This document shows positions 1-11,143 of a DNA stretch of 64,000 nt, piece by piece (the stretch's first letter is position 1; each line of letters begins with the position of its first letter). This DNA comes from Welwitschia mirabilis (Eukaryota; Gnetophyta; Gnetopsida; Welwitschiales), in NCBI GenBank assembly GCA_051453625.1, contig JBOZIK010000001.1:282863709-282927708 (forward strand), read 5' to 3'. A program made the translations under genes and the position numbers. The notes below the pieces were generated by a model. That model was not told where the DNA came from and did no database searches. It saw nothing but the letters and a program-made list of their open reading frames with translations.

Positions 1-841
1 ATCCTCCTTAATTACCTCATAAGGGATTGGCTGCACCACTTCCTTATCCTTACAATAGCATGATGAGTCCTAAAAACTAGAATAAGTGGCTCTATTCATC
101 TACACATCATGTAGAAACAAACTCCTAATCCTATCATATATAGTAGAATGCACTTTCATAACACATAATAGCTCACTCGCATCATATTGTATCAAGGTAG
201 TGTGATATGTGTAAAGACTAGTCTAAATACAACTCATTGATGTCCATGTGCATGAACCTCAGCACCTCTATCCCTACATCCTACCCTATGTTTGTGAGCT
301 ACTATAACCCATAAAAGAACTCATTAAAATAATAAGTAGCTAAAACTCCTAATTTAAACAAAATAAACAAAGTACCCTTAGAAGAATTTCTAGGATTATG
401 TTAACCCAAACCTTATTCCTTCACTACACTAGAAAAGTGTAATTAAACTAAGGGATGATAGTGTATATTTTTTAGGGGTAGTAAGAATAAGGAATAGATT
501 AGAAAAGAAGAAAATTGTTGCAAACTCCTGGTCCTAGTTCTTACAAAGTATAGTTCTAAATGCACATGTCCATAGAAACATTTTTCCCTATCTCCACCTA
601 TTTTAAGATGAATAAGTTGGGATAATGTAGAAGAGAAAATAGTAGAGCCTTAATTAAAAGAAATTCCCCTAATAACAAAAGAGATCAAAATATGATATAA
701 TGAGGGATTTCTTCAGAATGATCATGAAGGAAGGCTGAATAAGCAATTAAATATTCATAAGCAACATAATAGGGAGTTACAAAATTTATAGTAGCTACAC
801 CATACTTATGGGTATCTATCTCACTTATAAAAATAAACTCA
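1..841 (-). repeat. Unrecognised dispersed segment, copy A
   Basis: This stretch matches 7,414-8,063 by eye over most of its length. Shared words include catcatgtagaaacaaactc near the start and a 51-base block (791-841 against 8,013-8,063) without a mismatch. Copy A carries roughly 185 extra bases (about 133-320) that copy B lacks. On the minus strand both copies read as a long, stop-interrupted coding trace that includes HKYGVAT followed by a PYY motif. I do not recognise the protein. The copy ends at an N gap, so its full extent is unknown. It could be part of a retroelement gag or accessory ORF, or a fragment of another transposon class. Confidence 0.5.
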
Positions 842-941
842 NNNNNNNNNNNNNNNNNNNNNNNNNNNNNNNNNNNNNNNNNNNNNNNNNNNNNNNNNNN
901 NNNNNNNNNNNNNNNNNNNNNNNNNNNNNNNNNNNNNNNNN
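842..941. other. Assembly gap (100 N)
   Basis: Run of exactly 100 N, a conventional unknown-size gap. The 51 bases on its left edge reappear unchanged at 8,013-8,063, so the left contig end may be a collapsed or misplaced repeat. Confidence 0.95.
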
Positions 942-3900
942 GAAAGTATGAGAGTTTAGAAATAATGGCATAATTTTATTATAGTAATTGCAAAGGCTAT
1001 AAAATAACTCTAAACTTAAATAACTTAGAAAAAATTTAAGCTTTCAAAGACATTAAATGGATTGAAAATAAGTTATAACACTGAAGGATGATCTAAAGAT
1101 TTATTTACACTCTAATAGAAGGATTTAGAAGTGAGTTATAACTAACCAGATGTTGAAAACCTTCTTTTTGAATTACATTTTTAGCTTCTAAAATGAACTA
1201 GGTAGTAAGGTGGAGCTATAGTATCATTAAAAATTTTAAATTTTATGATTTATATTTAAATATAATAGATAATAAATATATAAATTAATTTTGACACTTG
1301 ACACTTCAAACATGAAAAATGAACAAATTTAACATCATTAAAAGGTTAAAATCATCGAATACGTTTCATGAAAGTCTTGTATCACCTTAAGAAGATTACA
1401 TAAAATGAAGTGATAAAAGCTAATAGTTAATAAAAATTACAAAAATACTATAAACCAATACACTAAAGAACTAAAAATTTAAATATTATAACCTCAAAAC
1501 TAGCTTTAATTATTTACTTAAAAGTAGAAGTTTACTAAAGAACTAGTTAATATGGTCGAATTTTCAACCAACTTAATTCAAATTGTATTACTAAGATGAA
1601 CTCTTAATAAATGTTAAATTAAAAATTTTACATTTAAGAGTAACACATTTCCACTATATACATAATATAAAATTTTAAGGGAAAAAGATAAAAGATCACT
1701 AAAAATAACTATCATGCTTAAATAACATTTATTTATAAGCATTGCTAATTATCCTACATATGTTTAGCTTCATATTCTAGAGTAAGAGAATAATAAACAT
1801 TACCTTGTTAACATAATATTATAATAAAAATATCATAAAAATAACTTTTTTATTTTTCATTATTATCAATGCTGCAATACAACACCTAAAATATGCATGT
1901 ATATAAAATAAAATAATAAAATGTAGTGTTTCCTTTGCAAGTAGTACTAGAGTTTAAATAGATACATGTGACTCCTTTTTATAAATGAACTAGAGCTTGA
2001 ACAAACTAATTTGGTAGATCTCTAGAAAAGCACCATTTCTAGTATCCTCCCCTTACCAAAAGATGTCCTTTGTAGTTAGCCTTCTTGTTTTATATCCTAC
2101 TCCTTAGGTTTCTTATTTGTCTATTTCTTTACTTTCTCCTCATTTACAGCTACATTGGTTAGGTTTTTTCCCTCTAAATCTTGGCATCTCTCCCTTCTAT
2201 CATTTACCTTCATGAAAAGTGTTAATTATACCTATACTAATTATTAAAAATAATATGTACAAAATATGAACTACTAAAATTCTAACATAAAATAAATAAT
2301 TTAATTAGATGATAGATAAGATTAATAATTAACATAGCATGAAAGATCATATTATATGATAGACATGTACATTTAATTATTATTTAGTGGTTGCTCTTAT
2401 GCTTATGTTTTTATTTGTCCCTTAACAAAAACATACTTCACACAAGAAAAAACATATAAAATTCCTACTTTTTAGTCCTCTTCTTAACTATAAATGGTTG
2501 GTCCTCCTTTGATTTTGATCTTGCCACGTTGTTATTTAATTAGACTCATTTGCTTTCTTGATATATTTGGTTCAATCTCATTTTCTAGTAGGGTAGGGTC
2601 TTATAACTCAATTTATTCTAACTCCTTTGGATCTTGAGTTTTAAATAAGGACCCTCTTCCATTGCACCTTTCTCATAATGAAGCTCTTCTTGGTTAGCTT
2701 TCTTTCTTTTTCTCTTAGAAGTAGAGGTAGTCTTAAAACCTATTATCTGCTCTAATACTATTTTAACTCTCATGATCTCTTCTCTAGAAGTCTGACCATT
2801 TTTACATATTTATACTATTTATAATCTAATCTCTAATGAGGCATGATCTTAAATATTGAGATGAAACTAAAAATAGTTTTATATTTGTCTATATTTCTCT
2901 ATATTTTTAAAAATTGGATAGATACATTATTCATAAGATTTTGGACTCATTTTGTAGCTAATCTAGTCTTCTTTAATTGAATTCTCTTTTTAGCTTGTTT
3001 GTCTCTATAATACTAGATTTTAAAACTCTAGATATTTTTGCCCATTTCTCAAAAATCTTTTCAATCAAATTCTTTAACTCCTCTTAAAACTTATCTATAA
3101 AATCATATAATCTTTAAGGATGCTGATGTAATTTTTAGGGTACAAATAATTCTTCATGAGCAAAACCTATCCTCTTTCCCAACTCTATAGTTCTTAATTT
3201 ATGTGGTAATCCTATGTATTTTATCTCTAAATTTCGAATTATTGATTACATTAATTTCATGTATATAATTCTAATATTACTATTCAACTTAGTAAAGGAT
3301 CTCTTTATGGACTCTATGATCTATTTTCCTACTTCTGAAATAATAAAAGGCTCTAAAGTTGAGCTACCAAGAGTAGAAGCAGCAATTATTTTTCCCTATA
3401 GTATTAGACCTTTCCACCCTATCTTTCAAAGCATTATTTTACTCTATCATTTATTTTGTATTCCTTCTACTAGTAGCTAGTGTTATTTGATATGAGTTAT
3501 TTTGATATAATGCCTTCATCTACCTTTGCTTATACTTATTATCCTATGCCTAAATCTTCATAGATTTTTCATTTATTCCTTAAATATTTGCAAATATTTC
3601 CTCTAAATATTTTTTTATTAAAAGGAAAGGATATTTTATTATATAGAAATATGATAAAATTATGTTGATTCTTAATACATTCAGAATCATACTTCTTTGA
3701 TGTCATCATATTTTGTAATAAAAAGATCAGTAGTTTTTTTTAATTCTTAAGGAGAGCTTTAAAAGAATTGTTTTCATTTAGAGTTGTTTCTAATTTTTTA
3801 ATTCGTTCTTATGCCATTCTTAATTTTAATTTAATCTCCTTATGAGTATCCAAAATGTGAACTTCTTCTACTTTGGTGATTATCTCTTATTACAATTTAT

Positions 3901-4814
3901 TGCTTCTATCCTTTTTTGATCTTAGTATTATCTTTTTTTTAATTTTTAATTATAAATTTTGATTTCGCAATTTAAAAATATTTTTTTATATTCTCATGGA
4001 ATATACATCTTATCCTTAAAAGAATTCAATTAACTATAAAAACTATTAATTTCATCTCCCTTAATGCTTTGAAGAATGATTTTGGTTAAAAAGAATGGGT
4101 GAAAAGATGTTGCTCAATAATGGATTAAGTAGGATCTACTCCTTTTGCCCTGTAGGTAGTGAAGAATGGCCTATTCCTTATGGAATAAATGAAGCTTTAC
4201 TGGATCCTTATTAAGGCGGTGAATATGTTATAATCTATTTATGTTTTTCTTCCAAAATGCTTATTTCTTTGAATCTAAATAAAGATTAAACAGATAATTT
4301 ATTATACTTTACATTTTATAATATTTAATTGATAAATGTAATGATACTATTATAAGAGCATATAAATTATACAATACATTTTGATATCAAATTTTAATAA
4401 AAATTCCTTTTTTTAATTTAAGGCTTATAAAGATCAATGTGTAGCTTTATAATTAATAATGTAATATGTTTCTTATGTCAAAAATATATTCTAAATTATA
4501 AGTATATTATTTAAAATAATAATCATAATTATGATAATTTTAATATAAAAATAAATTAATGAACAAAGGGTATCTAACTATTAATATTAAATAAAACTAT
4601 TTACGATAAGACATGTCATTTACATGGTTAAATAGTTAAATTAAAAAATTCATGTAAAGGTGTAAAATAATAAGAAAGTATCTAAAAAATGAAATGTGAC
4701 ATTTTTATTTTAATCATTTATCTATGTTCCTTATTCAAATCAAAAAATAAAGAAAAAACTAAATTACTTGATAAAAGTAAAAGAATAATATATAGCTAAA
4801 AAGTAAGAGTGTTA
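942..4814. other. AT-rich interval without recognisable gene
   Basis: No family motif could be identified on either strand. Between about 2,000 and 3,900 the minus strand has Lys/Glu-rich reading stretches broken by stops, for example SKRKRKKANQEELHYEKGA near 2,700, which could be a decayed low-complexity coding region. The short ATG frame at 3,214-3,480 has no recognisable domain and is most likely chance. The rest looks like old, unassignable repeat DNA. Confidence 0.5.
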
Positions 4815-4907
4815 TGTTCAACTATGACAATTTCTTACATTCAACTATGATATTTTCTTACATTCAATTATGACATTCTTCTTACATTCAATTATGACAT
4901 TTTTTTT
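4815..4907. repeat. Short tandem repeat, about 4 x 23-24 bp
   Basis: Four consecutive copies of a unit resembling cattcaattatgacatttt with a variable T/C spacer (cttctta, ttctta). The copies begin near 4,815, 4,838, 4,861 and 4,885. The last two are nearly identical, and the first differs at several positions. Confidence 0.8.
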
Positions 4908-4924
4908 AAATGATTGTATTGTTG

Positions 4925-5290
4925 ATGTGATGGATCATGAAGAGTGTAAATATATTTATAAAGACATGCACTCTTATCCATAAACCAAAAAAGATAAATG
5001 AGTAGAATTTATTCTATCATGACTATTATTCTTATTGATATTTGTGAATGTACTTCTTGTATAAATATTATTTTTCTCATTATCTTACATGAAAATTTCA
5101 AAATTGATGAATTTGTGCTTTTGATGTATTTTATACATTATTTAAAATATGTTTTAACTTTATTATCAGCTTATGAAGGATTAAAGACAAACTAACATAA
5201 GGAAATGATGCATATAATTAATCTTACTAAGTAAAACATGAAAACTACTCATCCAAATTAGGTGAGTTAAGCATAAATAAGATTATTTTT
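4925..5290 (+). repeat. Fragment resembling Tekay-type LTR (U3 part)
   Basis: This interval shares ordered words with the two LTRs of element Y (about 18,310-18,640 and 56,750-57,090): gataaatgagtaga, then ttattctatcatgac, then tatgaaggatta, then aaggaaatgatgcat with taattaatctt, then an actcatcc motif. Homology fades on both sides. It is probably a remnant of a related chromovirus LTR, solo or truncated. No LTR terminus (TGTCA or TGACA type) is visible at its edges. Confidence 0.55.
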
Positions 5291-7413
5291 CTCATTCATA
5301 CATTACTTTCACTTTTTACACAAGCTCTTATAAATTCTTATTGATCAATATTATCAATTGGAATTCATATGTTAATGTTACTTCTATAAAAGCCCATTCA
5401 AGTTATCATTAATTAATCTTATTAATTAAAAGTGATTTCTTTACCTTGTGGATAAAATGATGTGGGTGGCTTTTAACCAATGAGATTAATAGTCTTTAGT
5501 ACTATAATATTTCAAAATCACTTTATGATTAATTAATTATTTATTAAGTCTGATTATTATGTAATTAATCAAAACTATTATATTAAAAAAGGGTGTGGCC
5601 TTCAAATTGTAATATTATATCCTTTCATCCTGAATATTATATCCATGGTATTACATGGTAGTGGATGAACTATATGGATGTAATTGATGAAAACCTTGGA
5701 TAATCCCCAAGGGCCTTAAGTGTGGGTTAATGTCATATTCCTTGTCTTTACTTTTAATCACTAGTCTAGGACTAGAATAAGGCATAGAAGCAATATCATT
5801 ATTATAGTTCATTGCTATATCAATAAAGAGATACATCATTCCCTGACTAATTAATGTGTATCAAATTCCTTATGCTATAGCTTCTAAATGTTCCTTATTA
5901 AATATGAATTTTAACCTTAGTTATATAATTTGGAATATTAAAATTAGTATCAAAGCTAAAAAGATAGTAAATCACTATCTTTCAAATGAAATAGAATAAA
6001 TAATATTAAGAACAAAGACATATAATGTTGTTTATTATGCAAACTTAGTACCAAAATAAGACTGTATGATAAGAAACTCTAAGACACTCAAAGGTAGACA
6101 TATAAAAAGTAGCAAAGGAAAATTAGAAATTAAGCCTTCTTAGAAGAAAGAAAGTCATCCAACAAACATAAATGAGGCTTCTAGCTTTCCCTAAGCTCAA
6201 TAGTTTATTTTATGTCAATAAGCTAGCATCAATAATAGAAGCCAGAGGAGGAAGAGAGTTGGCCAGACTTGTAGAATCCAAAGATAACAACACCTTAGTA
6301 GACTTAAAAGAAATAGAAAAAAGGTTTGATTATAACTTCATATGAAGTTTACTACAAGTCACTAAATTACCAAGTAGATTCTCCTACGAAAATTTACCAT
6401 AATGATATATAGTTGCAATATCATTTATGATAATAGTTAGTCAATTTGTATAAGTTGAAATCATTTATTTTCTTTTTGTCATTTGTACTAAAATTTGGAC
6501 ATGCTAAGCTTCTAACGTTATTAATTAAAAAGCATTCAGCTTCAATTTCTTCTTGGAAAGGCATAAATTGTCTACTTCATTCTCGAAAAAAACAAAAATC
6601 ACTAGAAAATAAGAAGATAATGGATTTAAAAAGATTCTAGAGAAAATCTAATAAATTTTGAAAATCCTTCATCTACTTAGATCATTTCCATTAATAAGTA
6701 TAATGAAAAGTGATGAGACCTTTATGATTTTGCTCATAATCATGAGGAAAATTAACAATATGAAAGAGACATAATGAATAAACATTATCTACCTATGAGG
6801 ACTAAGTCATATAATCATGAATCATATTCGGAAGAACTTGAAAATCACTAATTTAATCTAGTAATTCCTTGATCTAAGAAGTGAGGGACTCTAGCATCAA
6901 CAGTATTTGATTTGTTCAGTAAGTAACCTAAACCACCTCATTAATAATGCTTCTAGGTGTAGCATAAGGGCAAGGAAAAAAACTATGAAACTTATATTAT
7001 AACCAATAGATCTTGTAATATAGCAAAAGAAAAATAAGGGGTGGAATAGGATATGTCCCCATGAGATGGTAGATCATCAAAACCCAAAAGATCATCATCA
7101 AGATCTAAGCCTAAGTTCAAAGGTAATTAGAAAAAGCTAGAGGAAAAAGATAACATGAAACCACTTAACATAATGGCCTACTTTTCCAATCGCTTTGAAT
7201 CTTCCAAATAATACACAAGGGTAAGCTCCACTTCCTTCTCATCTATGAGAGGCAAAATTTTAGAACTCTATAAAATAAGAGTTTTAAAAAAATTACTTTA
7301 TCCTTCTTAAATGGAAAAAAAAGTAAGAAAGATGTCAATGTCCATAATAAAATAATGAAGGAAAAAATGCACCTCACAAGTTTGAGTACAAGACAAAAGT
7401 AAAGGGGTGAATG
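5291..7413. other. AT-rich interval, no recognised gene
   Basis: Nothing could be assigned to a family. A basic stretch reading RSSKPKRSSSRSKPKFKG (+ strand, about 7,073-7,126) resembles the basic region common in retroelement Gag proteins, but no knuckle or protease follows it. Short ATG frames at 5,651-5,839 (-), 6,446-6,640 (+) and 7,243-7,509 (-) carry no recognisable domain. The last overlaps the start of repeat copy B and may belong to its minus-strand coding trace. Confidence 0.45.
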
Positions 7414-8063
7414 TTCCTTATTTACCTCACAAGAAATTAGTTGCACAATTTCCTTATCCTTATGATGGTATGAGGAGTCCTGAGAACTAGAAGCAATGGC
7501 TTTATTCATCTATACATCATGTAGAAACAAACTCTTAATCAATGTTAAATATTACTAAAATAATAAGTAGCCAAAATTTCAACCTCAAAAAATAGAGAAA
7601 GTATCCTCAAAAGAATCCATAAGATCATATGAACCCAAAAATTCTCCCTCCACTATACTATAAGAGCATAAGTAAAAGTTGAAAGGATACATTTTTGGGG
7701 GTACTAAAATGAGGAATCAATCAAAGAAAAGGAAAATGGTTAAAAACTCCTAAGCGTAGTGCTTATAAAGTACAGTCCTAAAACATGTTTTCACAAAAAT
7801 AATTTTACTTATCTTTACCTTCTTTAAGATGGATAAGTTAGGCTAAAGTGGAAGAGTAAATAGTAGAGTCCCAATCAAAAGAAATGCCCCTAACAACAAA
7901 AGAGGTCAAATATATGGCATAATGGGGGATTTAACTAGAACAATAATAAAGGAAGACTTGATAAGCAATCAACTTTCCACAAGTAGCATAATAGGGAATT
8001 ACAGAATTAGTAGTAGCTACACCATACTTATGGGTATCTATCTCACTTATAAAAATAAACTCA
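7414..8063 (-). repeat. Unrecognised dispersed segment, copy B
   Basis: Second copy of the segment at 1-841, lacking that copy's roughly 185-bp internal stretch. Read on the minus strand it gives a long coding trace with few frame changes. Its stops mostly sit where TGG or CAA/CAG codons would be plausible (for example before IPHYAIYL and after SSTLA). The trace seems to extend to about 8,240 (EIEIQARASKLDF). I do not recognise the protein, and there is no catalytic motif I can name. Confidence 0.5.
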
Positions 8064-8576
8064 TCTAATTAATAAACCAAGGAATCCTTGAAGTCAAAAT
8101 TTAAGCAAGCTACCTTAAAAGGAATAATACTTCCTTTACTTAAACTAAAGGTCAAATGAATATTCTCCTCTAAGATAGTATTAAAATCTAATTTGGAAGC
8201 CCTCGCTTGAATTTCTATTTCAAAAAAATGAAAATTTCTAGAATTTCAAGAAAGATGAGAAAAATTATATTGGATCATACCTTAAATAGTAAAGCAAGAA
8301 ACTAATGAAGAAAGGCTAAAATGTAAAAAAAGCTTCTACAAGATAAAAGGTATATCATAACGTAGAATGAATAAAAGAAATAAATTAAAATAATACCTAG
8401 ATGAAGAAAGGGATTAGACCATTTCATGTATGAAAGAAAAATAGAAAAAAGAAATGAAAAGGCTAATGCCTCTTTATAATAAAAAAGACTAAGATTAAAT
8501 GGTCCTTTTAACTTCAGTAAGAAACATAACCATAGTCTAATTAACTTGAGATAAAGAACTTATGCCAACTATAGTT
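8064..8576. other. Flank between repeat copy B and the minisatellite
   Basis: The first part continues the minus-strand coding trace of copy B (to about 8,240). The remainder is AT-rich with no recognisable feature. Confidence 0.4.
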
Positions 8577-9925
8577 GAGAAAACTTGATGTTATAGTTAT
8601 GGAGACCACCTTTAATGTTACATTTGATTCATAGGTCTAATGCTGTAGTCATGGATTTCACCACTAATGTTACACTTGGTTCATAGGTTTGAGGTTATAC
8701 TAATGAATCTTACACTTAACATCACACTTGGTTTACAAATCTAACATCATAGACATGAATCCTACACCTAATATTATACTTGGTTCATGGGTCTGATGTC
8801 ATAGTTATGGGTCTCACGTCCAACATCATACTTGGTCCACTGGAGCCTAACATTACACTTGATCCTTGAAGGTCTGATGTCGTACTTAATCCACTAGAGC
8901 CTAATGTTGTACTTGTCCATTAATGACCTAACATTGCACTTGGTCCATTGGAGCCTAACATCACGCTTGTCTTATTAGAGGTCTATCATCACACTTAGTC
9001 CACTAGAACTTAACATCACACTTGATCCTCAAAGGCTTCACATTACACTTGGTTAGTGAAGCTTGATATTATACTTTTTTCACTAGAAGCCTAACATCAA
9101 AATTATCCCATCAAAGTCCTAATATTTCACTTATCTCATTGGAGGCCTAACATCATACTTAATCTAATAGATCCTTATGTTGCACTTGTTCTACTACAGG
9201 CTTAACATCATGGTTATTCCACTAGAGGCAGAACATCATAGTTCTATTTTTAGAGGCCTAAAATTGTGCTTGGTCCATTAGAGCTTGATGTTGTACTTAA
9301 CTCTAAAGATGTGATATGGTACTTGGTTTACTAGAGCATGGCATTGCATTTATCTCACTAAAGTACTTGGTTCACTAGAGTCTAACATCATACTTAACAA
9401 CTCGAAGTCCTCACATTACCCTTGATTACCTAAAGGCCTGATGTCACACATGAACCCATGAAAGTTTGACATCATACTTACCTAATCAAAGTTAAACATC
9501 ACACTTTATCATCAAAGTTTGATGTCATATTTGGAATCTGATATCATACTTGGCTAACAAAGACCTAACATCGCACTTGACTCATCAAAGTCCAATGTTA
9601 CACTTAGTCATTAAACCCTAATATTGTAGTTGAAGTTTGACATTGTACTTAGCTAAAAGAGGTCTGACGTTATAGTTAGTTAATTGAAGCCTAAGATCAC
9701 ATTTAATCATTAAAGTCAATTATTATAGTTGAAATCTATTATCACACTTGATCAACCAATGTTTGATGTCACACTTGATTATTAAATTCTGACATTGCAG
9801 TTGGAATTTGATGTTGTACTTAATCAATAAAAACCTAACATTATACTTAGTCAATTAAAGTCTGGCATCATACTTAGTCACTGAATTGTGATGTCACAGT
9901 TGAAGTGTGATGTCATAGTTTTTAA
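8577..9925. repeat. Degenerate minisatellite, about 27-bp unit, some 45 copies
   Basis: The array begins with about five longer units of roughly 52 bp (to about 8,840), each ending in a variant of acttggttcatgggtct. It then settles into roughly 27-bp units. A typical unit reads aacatcacacttggtccact followed by agagcct. The opening word varies between copies as aacatcacactt, gatgtcatactt, gatgttgtactt, aacattgcactt, aacatcgcactt and gacgttatagtt. These are almost all C/T or G/A differences around two positions where CG would be expected. The array ends shortly before the gag of element W, so it may be part of W's 5' LTR or leader, but no LTR edge is visible. Confidence 0.85.
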
Positions 9926-10640
9926 CCTCTCTTGCAATTGCAATAGTTGGAATAGTGAATGTAAGTTACTAAACTCTAAATGTTAATTAACAGCCCTAAT
10001 AATTACAAAAATGAGTTTTTAAAAGTAAACCTATGTAAATATAATTATAACCCACAAAAAAGGATAAAATAGTAAAATAAAGATGTAGAACACATTTAAG
10101 AATAATGGAGAAGAGGGTGAATTCTAAAATATAAATCATCAAGGATTAACTAAATGAGATTCACTCTTAGAATCAAGAGCTTTCTAATAAAATGGACTTA
10201 CTTCTTTTACATTTAAAACAATACAATCACCTAAGGGAATAGGATCTATAGGCATTACCAGAATAACCCTCCACTTCTGGATAGAACTCTTTTACCAAAC
10301 AAATTAATCTTCAAAGTTTATAAGATAGGATCTTAAATATAGAAGTGAATGTTCAAGTATTTCTATCAAATAGAGTAAATAGATCAATAGTAAAAGAAAG
10401 AGAAAGTAAGGTAATAATGAAAATAATGTATCTATAAATTTATGAGGGTAAAGTAGAAATCAGCATGAAAGTTGTGCCATAACTTCAATAAATAAAGAAA
10501 TACTTCACACTTCAAAATACTCCACCAAAAAGGAAATGCATCTATGTTGTCACATTCCTTATTAGAAATGCACAAGAATGATGGCTTTGAATTCTAATAA
10601 AATTTAATCATTGGATTACTTAAGAAAATTTTGTAGAAGA
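9926..10640 (+). other. Region between minisatellite and W gag
   Basis: AT-rich with no clear primer-binding site or LTR edge. It probably contains the leader and the eroded N-terminal part of the W gag, but no motif proves it. Confidence 0.35.
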
Positions 10641-11143
10641 TTTCAAAAATAAGTTTATTATTGATTATTTTATTAAAGATCAAATGATGGAATTTCAAGG
10701 ACTACATTTAAGAAAGTGTCCATTTAATCAACATTGGTTAGAGTTTTAGTGCTTAGTGAAGTATCATAAAAACTTCTTATAAAACCATCTTATCAATAGT
10801 TTTATTAGAAAACTATCATCTAAAATGAAAAGTATCCTTTATACCTTAAAACTTAAATCTACTGAAGATGCTTATAGAAAGGGGAAAAAAACCCTACTTG
10901 AAATCCCATGATAGCAAATGGATTCAAAACCAAACTAGACCAACTATAAGGTTTACTACCAATAGGATTAACCTCAAAAGAAAGAATTCAAAAGTACTAN
11001 NNNNNNNNNGTCACAAGTTTAATATGAAAGGTTACACAATAAAGAATCATTCGTCTAAGGCCCCCAGGACTATACCTCTGCTTAAGATCAACCTCAAACT
11101 CAATCACATCCTAGACCACCTACAAGAAGAGTATACACTATAG
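10641..11143 (+). pseudogene. Gag remnant of chromovirus W with degenerate CCHC knuckle
   Basis: The C-terminal part of a retrotransposon Gag. Between about 10,650 and 10,860 a capsid-like stretch with stops ends in LKLKSTEDA. An open frame (10,868-11,143) then carries a basic linker, a 10-N gap at 11,000-11,009, and the relic of a zinc knuckle at about 11,009-11,052, reading HKFNMKGYTIKNH after a codon truncated by the gap. In the family this position is C-x2-C-x4-H-x4-C. Here the second Cys is Phe, the His is Tyr and the last Cys is His, so nucleic-acid binding would be lost. The frame is the same as that of the downstream protease and RT, which suggests one original gag-pol ORF. Confidence 0.7.

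Noticed and set aside
5440-5870. Possible Copia-type solo LTR (words such as gatgtgggtggct and cccaagggcc)
   Set aside because: No paired termini or target-site duplication, and no second copy in the window. The resemblance is too weak to call.
7073-7126. Basic Ser/Arg/Lys stretch as a splicing factor-like or Gag gene
   Set aside because: Short, flanked by stops and without a start, knuckle or partner domain. Kept only as a remark.
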